DNA from: Hypoxylon rubiginosum
Taxonomy: Eukaryota; Ascomycota; Sordariomycetes; Xylariales; Hypoxylaceae
NCBI GenBank assembly: GCA_902806565.1
Contig: CADCXA010000067.1
Span: 1 to 64,000 of the forward strand
Reading direction: 5' to 3'
DNA: 64,000 nucleotides
A program made the position numbers and the translations under genes. Of this stretch, positions 15,089 through 28,926 are shown one piece after another. The notes beneath the pieces were generated by a model. That model worked only from the letters and a program-made list of their open reading frames with translations, was not told the origin of the DNA and searched no databases. Position 1 is the first letter of the stretch. Every line of letters begins with the position of its first letter.

Positions 15089-18000
15089 TATTTTTTTAAA
15101 TTTATAAATATTTATATTAAAAACTTAAATTTAAATATTATTAATATAAAATTAAAATATTTATACTTAATATATTTTTTTAAGCTTTAATTAAATCTTT
15201 TTAATTTTTTTTCTTTTTAATTAAATATTAAATATTTATAATATCTAATTAATTTAATAAACTTAACTATTTTTAAGCTAGTAATATTTTAATTAATTTA
15301 TTTGTTTTTATTTTTATTAATAACATATATTTAATTATAATTAAATTATTTTTAATTTTTTAATAAAACTAATAATTATAAATATTTATATATTTTAACT
15401 TAATTTTAAATTAAGTAATTTCTAAAATTATTAATTTAATAATTTATATATTATTATATTTTATTTTAATTTTTTTATAATCAAGTTTAATTTTTAATTC
15501 CTTAATTAATTATTTAATATATATTATTTTTTTTATAACTTATATTAATACTAATAATTTAACTTTTATAATAAATATAATAATAATATTTTATTTATTT
15601 ATTTTTTAGTTAATTAATCTATTAAATAAAATTATAATATAAACTTATAAACTTTTATAATTTATTATATTATTAATAAAAAAAACATTATTAATTATTA
15701 TTAAATTATTTTTATTTTTTATTTATAAAATATATTATTTTATTTTATATAAATATTATATAATTTAATTTATTACTTTTTAATAAATATTATTTAAATT
15801 TATAAAAAATCAAATTAATTATAAAATTATAAATAATATATTAAATTTAATAAATATAACTATAAATAATATTAAATTAATTTTATATTAATATTAATAA
15901 ATTTTTTATTTTATAACATGGTTTTTTTATAAAAATAATTTTTATAAAATTATAAGTATATTTAATAATTTATTAAATAAAATAATTAACTTAATTATTT
16001 TTTTAATATATAAAATTTAAAATAATTAAATCCTTTTTTAAAATCGGTTATAAATAATTTTAATTTTTAAAAACTATTAAACTTTATCTTTTTTAATTAT
16101 TTAATATCTTTTCTTTAACTATAAAATTATTTTAATTATTATTATTTTATTATTTTTTTAATATATTATAATTATATTATTTATATAAAAAAATATTAAT
16201 ATTCTTTTTTTAATATAATAATATAATTTATATAATATATTTTTAAAATTTAATTTTAATAAAGGTTTTAAAAAAATTTTTTATTAAAATAATAACAAAA
16301 TTTTTAACCTATAAAAAACTTTATATAATTATAATACTACACCTTTTTTCTAATATTTTAATAATATATATATAAAAATTTTATTTATTATAATAATATA
16401 TATAAAAACATTTATTATATTATATTATATTATTTTAAAATTAAAATAAATAACTATTACTAATAATATTTTAAATAATTTACTAGTAAAAATAATAATA
16501 TATATTTTATTTAATTATAACCTTTTTTATTAATCTTTTTATATAATAAATTTAACTTTATATTTTAAAAAACGTTTATATTTATTAAATTTATAAATAT
16601 ATATTTATATATAATTTAAAATTTAATATTTTTTTATAATTAAATTTATTTTTTTAATTTTTAATTAAAACTTTATTTAAATATAACTTTTAAAATAATT
16701 TTTTTTTATTTATTTAAAAAAATACCTTATTAAATAATTTATAAACTTTTTATATTAATAAAACGTTTTTTTAATAAACTTTTAATATAGCTTTTATTTT
16801 TTTTATAATACTTTTTCCATGTTAATTTAATTTAAGATTTTTAATTTTACTTTTTATATAAAAAAAACTTTAAAACTTACTAAAAATATAACTTTTTATA
16901 ATTTAAATTTATAAAGTTTTAAATTTTAAAATAAATTTTATATAAAATTTATATTTTTATTTTAAATTATATAATATAATAAAATAAATAATAAACTTAA
17001 TAATAATATAAATAATAATTTAAATTTAATTATAATATATAAATGTTTTATTTTAATATTAGCGTTTAATTTTTTTTTTTTTACTATATTTATTATTTTT
17101 AAAATAAATAATATATTATTAATTCTTTTTATTTTTTTAGATTTTTTATTTAAAATATAATTTTTAAAATCTAATAAAATATATTTTTTAATTAAAGCCG
17201 TTATTTTTTTCACACTAATAATCCTTAAATTATCTTGGAAAATATTTAGGTTTTTATTAAATATCTTATTTTTATTAAAAATAATATCTTTTATATTAAT
17301 TATTTTATTTAAATAAGTTATTTATATATAATATATATTTAAAAATTAATAATTAATTAAATATTTAATTTAAGTTTTTAAGTTTAACTTATTTAATTTA
17401 TTTAAATAAAGCTTTTAATTTTTTATTATAATATATATTTTATATTTATATATTTATAAATATATTTAATTTAATCTTTTATTTTTTAATATAAAAAATT
17501 TTTACTTTTATTTAACTATTTTAAAAAATACATTAAATAAAATCTTTTAGTTATTTTTAACTTTTAATATATAATTATATAAATAAGTAATAACTTTAAA
17601 TATTTTTAGTTATAAATATATTAATAATTTTATTTTAATTTATATTATATACGTTTTTATTTTTATTATATTTTTTAAATATTTAACTTTATTATTTTAA
17701 GCTTATATATTTAATATTAAAAATCTAACTTTAATTTCATATACTTTTAAACTTTTTTTAATAATTAATTTATTAATAATTATTTTATTATTAATTTTTA
17801 TTATTTTTATAGTAATTTTATATTAATATTTTAATTATTTTAAGTAACTATTTATTATATTAAAAACTATTTTTATTTTATAATTTTTAAATATATAATC
17901 TTAAACTATTTTTAACGTTTAATATATAAAAATAAAATATAAGTTTTTTTTAATAAATATTTCTTTATAATTATAAAAATTAAAAGTAATTTATTTTTTT

Positions 18001-19971
18001 AATATTTAATAATTTAATTTAAAAATATATTAAATTTATTATTTTATTTTAAATATATTATAAATTTTATATTTAACTTTTATTAATCTTTAAATAACTA
18101 TTTTTTAAAATAAACTTATAAAATATTCTAAGGCTTAAAATTTTAAATATTTTAATTTATAATATTATATCTAGGTATTTTTAATTAAAAAAATTGTTTA
18201 ATTTATATATTATATTTATATTCTTTTATAATAATATTAAATATATTTTTCTTTATTTATATATTAACTTAATAAATTATTATATATTATTTATATATAT
18301 TTTTAATTCTTTTTATAAAAATATTTTTTTTTTTTTATATATAAATTAAATTTATCTTATTATTTTATTAAAACTTTTTATATTTTAACTTTTATAATAA
18401 AACTAAAATAATTAATAATAAAAAATAATAAATTATATTTAATAATAATATTAATATATTTTTAATTAATATATTTATTATTTTATATATTTAAATTAAT
18501 AAGGTTTAGTTTTTTAATTAAAAATAATTATTAAATAATATTTATTTTTAATTAATTAAACAATATATTTAATTTAATATAATAATAATTAATTTATTAT
18601 TTAAAATAATTAAATAAGCTAAAAAATATTTATTTATTATTAAAATAAAAAATATAACTGGTATTTTTTTTATAAACTAATTATATAATTATTTTTATAG
18701 TTTTTTAAATTCTTTTTTAAATTAAAAAGTCCTAGATTTTAACTTGCTTTTTTTAAGTAATTATATTTATATTTAAAGCTTTAAATTTTTTAAAACTTTT
18801 TTAATTTTAAAAGTTAATTAATCTTTTAATTTAAAACTATTATATATTTTTTTTAAAAAAATATAATAATATTTTATAAATTAATAATATTAATTATATA
18901 TTAAATAACTATTAATTAATATAATATCTTAATTTTTTTCTTATAATTTTTTTTTATTTACGTTTTTATTTTTCGGTTAGTTAAAAAAAAAATTAATTAA
19001 TTTTTTTTTATTAAAATTTTCTTTATTATAAATAAATTTAAAAACTTTTTTAAATATTTTTTTTATTTTATATATTATTTTAACCATATAATTATAAAAG
19101 TTATTTATAAGATTTTTATATTATAAAATATTATTAATAAATTATAATTTTTTAATTATTTTATAAATAATAATTTAGTTTTTATAAAAATTTTTTATTA
19201 TATTTAAAAAATTTTTTATTTATAAATTTAAATATTATATTTTAAATATTTTATAAAATTTAACCTTAAATATAACTGTTTTTTAAATTTATAATTATTA
19301 ACTTATATTTTTAAGATTTTTAAAAAATATTATTATTTTTTTATATTTTTTTCTAATATTATTTTTTTTATTTAATTTAATTTTATTATATTAAATATTT
19401 AATTTTTAATATTATTCTTATATTAATTTTTTAATAATATAATATTTAATTTTATAATAATTTATTATAATTTAATATATATAATTATTAAATTCCTTTA
19501 TTATTATAATTTATTTTATATATAATTTTTTAAATTAATTATAATAATTTATATTTATTTTATAATTAATTTTTTTATTTTTTATTAAATTTAAAATAAA
19601 CTAGTTTTTATTTTTTTTTTAATTTAAAATAAGTTTAATTTTTTTAGTTTTATTATAATAAATTTTATAAATTTATTTAATTTTATAAAAGTGGTAATAA
19701 TATTAACTTTTTTATTATATTTTTTTAAAGTTATATTAAAAAGTTTTAGTTTTTTAAATAATAAAATTTTATTAATTAAATAATTAAAAAACCTTAATAA
19801 TTTAACTTTTAATTTAAATTTATTTTCTTAATTATATTAATTTTTTAAATTAATTAAAATTTTAAAAAAATTACTTTTTTTATTATTTAATTATATAAAT
19901 ATTTTAAATAAATAATTTTAATATTTTTTTTATATATAAATAACGTTAAAAAAACAGTAATAAAACTTTTA

Positions 19972-20127
19972 ATTATTAAATTTAAAAGTTAATTAAATTA
20001 AATTTAAATTTTTTAATTAAAAAGCGTGTAATTTTTATATTATTATTATATATAAAATTTTAATTTATAAGTTTATTTAATAAAGGTTTATTTATTTTTA
20101 ACTATTAATTAATTTTTAAATTTAATA
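19972..20127. repeat. Putative right LTR (156 bp)
   Basis: Second copy of the 156-bp direct repeat, lying just before the base composition improves at about 20280. Confidence 0.65.
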
Positions 20128-20280
20128 AATATTAATTTATTAAACTTATTTAAATGGATTTTATAAATTATTTTAAAATAGTTTTTTTAAAAATTATTTA
20201 AAAAAGCTTTATTAAAATATTCCCTTTATATTAAATAAATTTTCGTATTTTTATAAACATTTTAATTTTACTTATAATTT

Positions 20281-20520
20281 ACCTCCTATATGTTTCAGCT
20301 AAATATACTGTAACATAACGACAAGTTCAAAGCCCCGTGTTACTAAACCTTTGTTAATCAGCTAACGGGCTTAACTTCCGCCGAGACCCGGAGCCTCGAG
20401 ACCCAAGCGTATCAATTTATCGAGCCTTGAATATAAGCGAGCCGCCTGAAAATACACATAGTTAATGGTCGCTTTACTTATTTTACTAGTAACATTATAG
20501 GTTCTTTTTAACCGACTTAC
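20281..20520. other. Less-mutated island, content unknown
   Basis: Base composition returns to near normal for about 240 bases, with GC-rich stretches such as GCCGAGACCCGGAGCCTCG near 20380-20398. No ORF of useful length, RNA gene or recognised element was found. It may be single-copy DNA that escaped RIP, or a fragment of a lost gene. Confidence 0.5.
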
Positions 20521-21346
20521 CTTAAATAACAAAGTTAAAACCTTACCTAAAAATTTAACTTTAAAAAATATAAATAAGAAGAAAAATAAGGGATAAAAAA
20601 AAATTCGATATTAAAAAGCCTTAATAAATAATAATATACTAGCTATGGAAAAGTTTATAATAATAAAAAGATAAATATTTATAGCTTAATTAGTTATTAT
20701 ATTAATATTATTAAACTAAATTAAGTTTTTATTTTTTTTAAAAATAAACATTTATTTAAAATTTGCTTATAATAAAATAACTACCTAGTTATATTTTTAA
20801 AAGATTTATAGTTAAAACTATAAAAATTTATTTATATTATAATTTTACGTTACTAAATAAATTTAATCTTTAAATTAAATATTTATTATAATTTTAATAT
20901 AAAAATTTTTTTAATAAAAGTTAATATAATTATAATATAAATATTAAAACTTTAAAATAATTATATTATTATAATTATATTATTATTTAAAAAACTTATT
21001 ATTTAAATAAATATTAAACTAATAAATATAAGCTTTTATTTAAAAAATAAAAAATTATAATAATTAATATTAAATTATTAAATTTAAATTATTATTATTT
21101 TTTATTTATTTTTTAAAACTTAAAATATTATATGTTTTTTATTATATTAAAAATAAACCTTATAATAAATAAATACTTGGTTTTATTTAACTTATTAAAT
21201 AACACTTTTTATTACTTTTATTATTATTATCCTTTTTTAGTTACTTTTTTTAATCGCTTTTTTTAATTATAACACTCGATATTTTAATAATACAAGGACA
21301 TTTTACAGTATTTATTAACATAATAACAAACATATTTATTGTAACC

Positions 21347-21775
21347 ATAAAAGTAACTTTCGTATCTCTCCTCGCGGTATTATTACTTACCCTCACTGTT
21401 ATTCGAGCGGAGTTTTACGACCAGAATATAAAGGGGATTTCTCTAACCTGCAACGAGTTTACTCTTCACGGATCCGTATTACACGGTATATACGAGGGTG
21501 GGCTGGAAATGGGGGAGACGTTGCTAGACTTTAATGATTATTTGCAGAATAAAAACGGACAGATGTTACAGGGTTTTGGCGGCAACTTCCATGGGTCCTG
21601 CAAGGATTGCGAATTGCGGACCGTCACGAAGTTAAGACTACGCTGTTTTTGCTGGACTGGCAAGTGGGTGGCGGGGTCGAACTTCACGTAAATGGATTAC
21701 GTCGAGAGCATTATAGACCTTAACGACGCAGTTTTCAGAATTGGGAACGACGCGGGTCGACTGCAATGCGATTAA
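21347..21775 (+). pseudogene. Secreted cyanovirin-N-homology (CVNH) protein, decayed
   Basis: One reading frame of 142 codons plus stop runs here inside a normal-composition island. It begins KVTFVSLLAVLLLTLTVIRA, a typical signal peptide, followed by two CVNH-like repeats. The first has SLTCNEFTLHGSVLHG and LLDFNDYLQNKNGQM. The second has NFHGSCKDCELR, GKWVAG, IIDLND and IGNDAGRLQC. CVNH proteins are small carbohydrate-binding lectins. Two lesions are visible. The codon where the start should be is ATA (21347-21349). An in-frame TAA (21689-21691) cuts the second repeat. ATG to ATA and CAA to TAA are both RIP-type changes. No intron was needed to keep the frame. The family call rests on motif recognition only. 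Confidence 0.6.
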
Positions 21776-21894
21776 CCCACTTCTTGAGATTTATTATCTC
21801 TCGATAACTGCCATCTTCCGTGGCTGTCATATTCTAATAGTCGAGACTTGCAGTGACAATTCTGGAGCTCTAGGGCTGATACATCTTCTACTTT

Positions 21895-21985
21895 GCCGCG
21901 GGCGGATTCTAGATCAGACATGATGTCGCTTTGGGGATTGGGATTTTAAGACGAGGACGTTTTCTTCAGCTTAGCCGCGGGCGGA
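21895..21985. repeat. Short direct repeat GCCGCGGGCGGA
   Basis: The 12-mer GCCGCGGGCGGA occurs at 21895-21906 and again at 21974-21985, each followed by a similar T-rich then TAGAT sequence. It lies 3' of the CVNH relic. Function unknown. Confidence 0.6.
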
Positions 21986-22079
21986 CTTTTAGATTAGGTA
22001 CTTACCTACTTGGGTAGACAAAAATACAGTAGTCTGCTACCATCTCACACCTTTTCTAAGTGTTTTTCATGTTTTATTT

Positions 22080-25000
22080 TCTCTTTTTTTTTATTATATT
22101 TCGTGAGATATAAGTTAATTTACCGGTTACTATTATAATTAACACTTATTTATTATATAAAAATAATACCGGCGTTTTTATTTAATTTTACTTTAAATTA
22201 TTAAATATATAATTTAAATTATATTTATTTATTATTTTTATTTTAATAATAAAGTTTAAAAACTTATTTAATTATTAATATATTTATTTTTAAGTTATTA
22301 AATTTAATAGTTAAAATATTAAAATAAAATTAATATAAACTATTTTTATTATATTGTTTTTTTTAAGTTATACGATTTTATATTTTAATTATATAATTTA
22401 TAACCAGTTATTTATTTTTCTAGTTTTATTTTAATGTTTATAAATATTAAAAATAAATTTATTATATTTATTGTTTTTAATTTAAATAAATATATTTATA
22501 AAAAAATAAGTTTAAAAAATATAAAAATAAGCGAAGTAAAACTAATTAAAAAAAATTTAAATAAAAAGTATGTTTTATTAGTATAATTATTTTAAATATT
22601 TTATATATATAGTAATAATAATTTAAAAAAATTAAAAACTTTTATTTTTAAAAAAATTTTAAGTATTAAATAACTTTTAATATAAAAAAAGTTTATTTTA
22701 AATTAAAAGTTAATAAGTTTATAAATATTTAATATATTTATTATATAAATTTTTTAAAATAAACACTAACGTATTTTTTATTAAATAAATTCTAAGTAAT
22801 AAAATTTTATTTAAATATAAATATTATTTAAATAAATACGTTTTTTATTTAATATTCTTAATAATTATTTATATATTTTAACGTTAAAAAGTATTTTAAT
22901 ATTTATTAATATATTATTAAATATATTTATTTTATATTATAATTATAAAAAAAACTTTTATTTAAATATATTTAATTAATATTTATATTTTTAAATTAAA
23001 TATATTTAATATTTTAAATATTTAAAATTATATATTAAAAAATATACTTAAATTTAAAACCACGTTAAAAGTTATTTTTAATGTATATAATAATTTAAAC
23101 ACGTTTTTTAACTATTATTAAATTAACTTTTAAAATATATAAAATTTATAATTAATAAAACTAATTATAAATTTTATATATAAATAATATTTATAAGGTT
23201 TATTTAAATATATTAAATAAAACTTAAGGCTTAATTAAAATAAAGTTACTAAATAAAAACATGTTAAAAAAAATAAGTTTTAATTATTTATATTTAAACG
23301 TGATAATAACTATAAAGTTTTTAATATTAAGTTATTATTTAAAAAAATTAAGTTTTATTATAATTAAAACGTTACGTTTTTACTATAACTTTAAATATAT
23401 TATAATTATAAACTTACGTTACTATTTAAAGAAAATATATAATTAATAATAAAAAATAAAATTATTATATCTTAAATTATTACATATAATAAAAAAAAGA
23501 AACATATAATATTAACGTTTAATATTTAAAATAAAAATATATTAAATACTTTTAAAAATTAATAGTTTTAAGTGGTAATAATTATAAAAATTTAAAATAT
23601 TAAAAACTTATTTAAATTAAATATAAATATATTTTTTTATAACTTAAAAAAAAATATATTAAATTAATTAAATATTTAAATCTTTTTATTTTTTATTTAT
23701 AACTTTTAATAACTAGTTTTTAAAAACGTTTAATTATATTAATTTATAATAAAAAACTTTTTAATAAAAATTAATTAAATATTATATTTATAATAATTAA
23801 TATATTATTTTATAAAATTAATATTTTATTTATATTTAATTTAATATATTTAATGTTTATTAATAAGTGTTAATTTTCTTTTTTTTTAGTTTTATTTAAA
23901 TATTAAATATATTTTATATTATTTTAAAGTTTATTAAATTTTATAATAAAATAACTAGTTTATAATAAAATTAAAAATTACGTTTTTTAAAAAACTTTTA
24001 AATAATTTATAAATTATATTAAAATTATATTTAATATTAAAAATTAATTAAAATATAATATAAATTTAATTAATATTAATATAATTTAAATAAATTTTAA
24101 AAAATAAAAATTAATTTAATTATTTAAATAATTTATATAAAAATTTATATATAATAATTTTAAAATAAAATTAAATATATTAATTTTAATAATAAATTTA
24201 ATAATAATAATTATTAAAATTCCTTAATTAAAAAAATCTTTTATTATTATTTTAATATTAAAGTTTATAATTATAACTTTAAAATTTATAATAATAAGTT
24301 TTTTAAAAAATATATTAATATTTATTATAATTACTTTAAATTTTATAGATTTTTAAATTTATTTTATATTATTAATTATAACGGTATATATTAATAAAAT
24401 ATTAAATTTTTTTATAATATAATTTAATTAATTTTATATTTTTATAATTTAATATTTAAGTTATTAAAAAAAGTTAAATTTAAACTTATAATAACTATAA
24501 ATAATAATAATAATTAAAAAACTTTTAATATTAATTATATTAATTATATTAAAATATAAGCGTTTTATAAAATAAGTTAAATTAAAAAAATAAAACAGTT
24601 ATTTTATAAAAAATATATTAAGGTTTTTTTATTTTAAAATTTTAAAAATATTTAATATATTAATATTAATTTTAATAAAATAAAAAATAAATATAATATT
24701 AAAAACGATATTAATTTAATAATTTTTTTATATTATATTAATATAAATTTACTGGTTATTAAAAATAATAAAACCGTTATAATTATATAAAAATAAAAAA
24801 ATAATTATAATAATAATTTAATAAAAATTAAATTAATTATTAAATAATATATAAATATTTAACTTTATAATATTTATAATAATAAATAACTTTAAATAAT
24901 TAAATATTAAATTTATATTAAAAATTTAATAAACAGATATTAATTTTAATTTAATTAAAAACATTAATTAAATAATAATAAAAATTCGTACGGTTTTTTT

Positions 25001-26600
25001 TAAAATATTAATATTATAAAATATAATAATATTTAAAATATTAAAGTTTTTAAAATATAAATAACAGTTAATATATTAAATAATATTTAAATATAATATT
25101 AAATTAATATTAATATTATTATTTAAAATAAAAAATTTAATAATAACTAATTAAATTATTTTTAAAACCTTAAAAATATTAATAATTAATTTTTAAAAAA
25201 TAAAGTTAATATTTTTATTATATATAATGTTATTAAAATAGTTATAATTTAATATTAATAAAATAATATCACTTATATTATAAATATTATTTAAATTAAA
25301 ATAAGTAAATTATTTATAAAATAATTATTAGTTTAATTTATATAACTTTAAAAAAAAAGTTATTTTTAAAGATTTATTTTAAGTTTTAATTATTTTTAAC
25401 TTATTTTATAAAAAATATAAAAACATTAATAATTAAAATAACAGTAAAAAAAATTTAATTTAATATTATAATAAGGTTTATTTAAATAATAAAAACTAAA
25501 AAATATTAATATTATAAAATAACATTTATATTTTTATTTATATATATACATATAATTTTATAAATATTAATAAAAGTTAAAACGTAATATATATATTTTT
25601 TTAATATTTAAATTAACTTAATAATAATATTATTATTATAATAATATAAACTTATATTTTATATAATTTTTTAATATTAAAAAACCGTTATTATTTATTA
25701 TTATTATTTTTAATATATTAATAGTTAAAAAACTTAAATAATAAAATTAATATTAAATTATTATTATTTTTAAAAACATTAAGATTATTTTTTAAAAACT
25801 TTTAATTTTTTTATTAATTTAATTAAAAAGCTTTTTATATTAAATTAATCGTAAAAATAAATATATTTTAAAAATAAACTTATTAAAAGTTAATATTTTA
25901 AAGAAAAACAATATAATTATATATTTTAATAAAAACTAACAGTTTATAAATAAGTTATAAATAAAAACCTAGGTAATTAAAAAAAAAAAAAAGGGTAAAT
26001 AATATAGATATTTTTTTATTAAAATAATAACTTACGTGTTTTTTAAACTTGTTAAATTAATAATTTAAAAATATTAAACATTGTTTTTATTAATTTTTTA
26101 AATATATTAATAAATGAATTTATATTTAATATAAACGGTATTTTATTTTTAATAACTTATTATAAATATTTTTTATTATAATAAAAGGAAATATTATAAG
26201 CTTTTATTATTTTAAGTAAAATTTATTAAAAGCTTATTAGTTTATATATATTTTTTTTAATTTTTAATATTAATATTTTAAGTTAATATTAATAGTATAT
26301 ATATTTTAAATTAATATTAATAATACGTGGTTTTAAAACCGATTTATTAATTTAATGGTTTATTTATTTATATTATATAAAATATTTATTTAAAATTTTA
26401 AATTGATTTTTTATATATAAAAAGCTTTAATTTTAATTATTTATATTATACGATTTTATTAATAAAAAATATAATTATTAAAACCGGTTTTTTTTTAAAA
26501 TAATATAATAAAACCCTTGTAATTAAATAACTATTAAACGTAAATATAAAATCAAGTTTATAAATAAATACCTATAAAAACATTTACTAACTAAATATTA
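22080..26600. repeat. AT-rich RIP-degraded block, second part
   Basis: Same composition as the first block: almost only A and T, CA/TG nearly absent. No gene or RNA gene was seen. It ends gradually at about 26,600, where normal sequence begins. Confidence 0.85.
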
Positions 26601-27132
26601 ATATAAAAAGGTATCAAGTAAACGCGGATCCTGTTAAAGCAGCACCTGATTGGTGGGGCAATAAATGACTAAGCATTTACCTTTTATAATAATTTCTGCG
26701 TGCCATTTAACAGCTTAACTTCTTACTGAACCTGGCTCGCCTGGGAAGGTGCGATACATTGTACTGACCTGAAGCTGCCCTATCATTTTCTAGGCTTCTA
26801 TAACAACTATCACACACCTTTTGCGACCTGCTAGTATCTTTAGCTTTGTCCATCATCCCAAAACATCAACCCAGTACCACCTCAATACGAAGTAAGCAAC
26901 GACTATTCGGATTCTTGCGATCAAGTATAGTGGTAGACATCGTAAATCATCGTGTGCCTATTAGCAGCCAGACGCACACAAGGAACAGAAATCTCAGGGC
27001 TCATTGGGATCTTCACCCCGCTACTGAAATATCAGCGACTCGATAAGTAAGTAATACTTAGATATCCACCGTTAGTACTTGCCTTTTCTAACTGATATCT
27101 TAGCTCGTACCTAGGTACCGCGCACGCATACG
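26600..27132. other. Transition zone upstream of the ankyrin gene
   Basis: Normal-composition DNA without a convincing gene. A short open frame at 26846-27046 has no recognisable domain. The segment probably holds the promoter of the F-box/ankyrin gene starting at 27133, and contains a TACCTAGGTACC motif at about 27107-27118. Confidence 0.4.
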
Positions 27133-28926
27133 ATGGCGCCGGCTCTCGTTAAATTGCCGGCTAAGCTGTTACTTAAGGTTGCCGAATACTTGAGTAGTCG
27201 TGATTTGGCGTCTTTCTTAACGACATGCCAACATATCCACCCTGTTCTCTATGGACTAGCTGCCATAAAACACCCGTACTTGCTCCCCTGGGCTTGCGAG
27301 ACGCGACAAGTCGGAATTGTCCAAAAACTCCTAGCTGCCGGCGCGAGTCTAAATACATCATATCGACTCCCTTAATCCAGGATAAGCCTCCTTAAGCCCG
27401 ATGCTATGTCTTACCCACGCCCTTCCGATGAAGAGCTAATGGACATGGAGCCCAAGAGCCCAATGGATTTACTCGAAGCCGTGTACCGTCCGTGCCGCAT
27501 AAAGCATTACAATGGTCAGAATCCAGTTTACAGCCCTGAAAAGCTCGGCACTTATTCCCCGGCGCCATGCTATTGGTTCCCGATCCACGCCGCCGCCAAA
27601 GCCGGCTGTAACGAGGTCATCAACCTGCTTGTCAAATATGGGGCATGCCTCGACGCCCCCTCTGTTGATTTCTGCTGGTGTCCACACTACGCCGACTTCC
27701 GGAATTATTTATCTGAAGATGAGCGGTACTATTGGACCCCCTTACATACTGCCTTGTGCTTTCGAAACGAAGATACGGCCAAGTTACTTATATCGCTGGG
27801 GGCATCGCTCAGCGTCGACTTTTCCGATTCGACTACTGTCGTGCACTCTGCAGCGGCTCATGGATGCGTTTCCGTACTACATCATCTGAGCGACATAGGG
27901 TGCACATTTGACGCAAACGAAGAAGATGAAAATGGTCTGACCCCTTTGGCTCATGCTCGTGGTAGACGTCTGGATTACCAAACGAACATCTGGCTTGTCG
28001 CTCATGGTGCCGATGTCCGTACTGTTTTAGGCAATGACGGTTGGACTATCCTCCATTCGGCCCTGGCGAACGAGAGGTATCGTGATGCAATGAACCTTAT
28101 TAATTCCGGCGCGGACATACAAGCTACTGTAGGTGAGCCATCTGAACTACCGGGTATGAAAACGTTTTACGGCTACCGTCCAATACATTTCCTTTGCAGG
28201 CGAAACGAGGTGTATGAAGATGATCTGGACCTATCTCAAAGCAGCGAAGAAGAAAGGACTAAGGTCGTTGAGAGATTGATTCATTCAGGTGCCGCTGTGG
28301 AGACGAAAAACGATCCTAATAACTCGGCACTGGTCCTTGCGTCTATGTCGCACTTTTTGCCAATTATGAAGCTCCTCGTTGCTGCCGGTGCACATGTTTG
28401 CGGGGTGGATGAATCTGGGTACTTCCCATTGATCGCGGTCTTTGATTTTGTGGGCGATTTAACGGGCGAAAGTCTTCGTAAAGATTATATGGCGGTAGGG
28501 TCTGGAAGTGACGACCTGCTGCTACAGACAACAGTCTGGCTACTGGACCACGGCGCCGACCCGAACCAAGAATCGCTCAGAACACCACTGATAGCTCTCT
28601 GTGGCGCATCACCTCTTAGTAATTCTCAAAAGCGATTGCGGGCTAAGCTTGTTAGGTTACTCCTCGAAAAAGGAGCGGATCCAAATCTCTGCGATGAACT
28701 TGGAGACACGCCCCTACAAGCAGCAATTGAGATCGAAGACGACGGCATCAACGTTATTCGTACTCTTCTTCGTCATGGGGCACGGGGCTATTCGGAATAC
28801 GCGGAGGAATACACCAAGAAAAAGTCTCGTTGGGGAACGAAGGGTTGGAAAGTGCCTCGTGATATCAGTTACTACGAGAATTCGGCTAAGTGGATCAATG
28901 GCCACGACACACACTGGTACAAGTGA
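27133..28926 (+). CDS. F-box/ankyrin-repeat protein, interrupted by an in-frame stop
   Basis: One frame runs from ATG 27133 to TGA 28924-28926 (597 codons plus stop), broken only by TAA at 27373-27375. Residues ~6-45 (LPAKLLLKVAEYLSSRDLA, TCQHIHP) form an F-box-like helix set. From ~55 onward there are at least seven ankyrin-type repeats, for example VQKLLAAGASLNT, VINLLVKYGACLDA, TAKLLISLGASL, LVRLLLEKGADPNL and IRTLLRHGARG. F-box/ankyrin proteins of fungi usually act as substrate adaptors of SCF ubiquitin ligases; the substrate is unknown. No intron with plausible donor, acceptor and phase removes the stop. A CAA codon changed to TAA is RIP-like and the gene borders RIP DNA. Alternatively the working protein starts at ATG 27406 (506 aa) and lacks the F-box. 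Confidence 0.7.

Larger units (their letters stand above)
14933..20127. mobile_element. Putative RIP-inactivated LTR retroelement (~5.2 kb)
   Basis: A 156-bp segment at 14933-15088 recurs in the same orientation at 19972-20127, offset 5039 bp, with only a few differences, all A/G or C/T transitions. Two near-identical direct repeats enclosing about 5 kb are the layout of an LTR retrotransposon. The interior has no surviving gag or pol frame, as expected after RIP. The 5-bp flanks (ATAAT and AATAT) are not identical, so no target-site duplication was confirmed and the true ends may lie a few bases away. Alternative: two copies of another short repeat. Confidence 0.55.
1..20280. repeat. AT-rich RIP-degraded repeat block
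   Basis: The DNA is almost purely A and T, with CA and TG dinucleotides nearly missing; the first 240 bases contain none. The residual C and G sit mostly in CG, AAC/GTT and AAGCTT contexts. Loss of CpA/TpG in repeats is the established signature of RIP in Pezizomycotina. No convincing coding frame survives. Several diverged direct repeats inside it show that the source DNA was repetitive (transposon-like). Confidence 0.9.

Noticed and set aside
16962..17213. 83-codon open frame on the minus strand
   Set aside because: Low-complexity I/K/L/N sequence expected by chance in nearly pure A/T DNA; no domain.
21741..21923. 60-codon open frame after the CVNH relic
   Set aside because: It overlaps the end of the CVNH frame in another phase and has no recognisable domain.
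23261..23446. 61-codon open frame on the plus strand
   Set aside because: Same low-complexity A/T artefact inside a RIP block.
26846..27046. 66-codon open frame before the ankyrin gene
   Set aside because: No domain, no splice continuation; more likely promoter or leader DNA.
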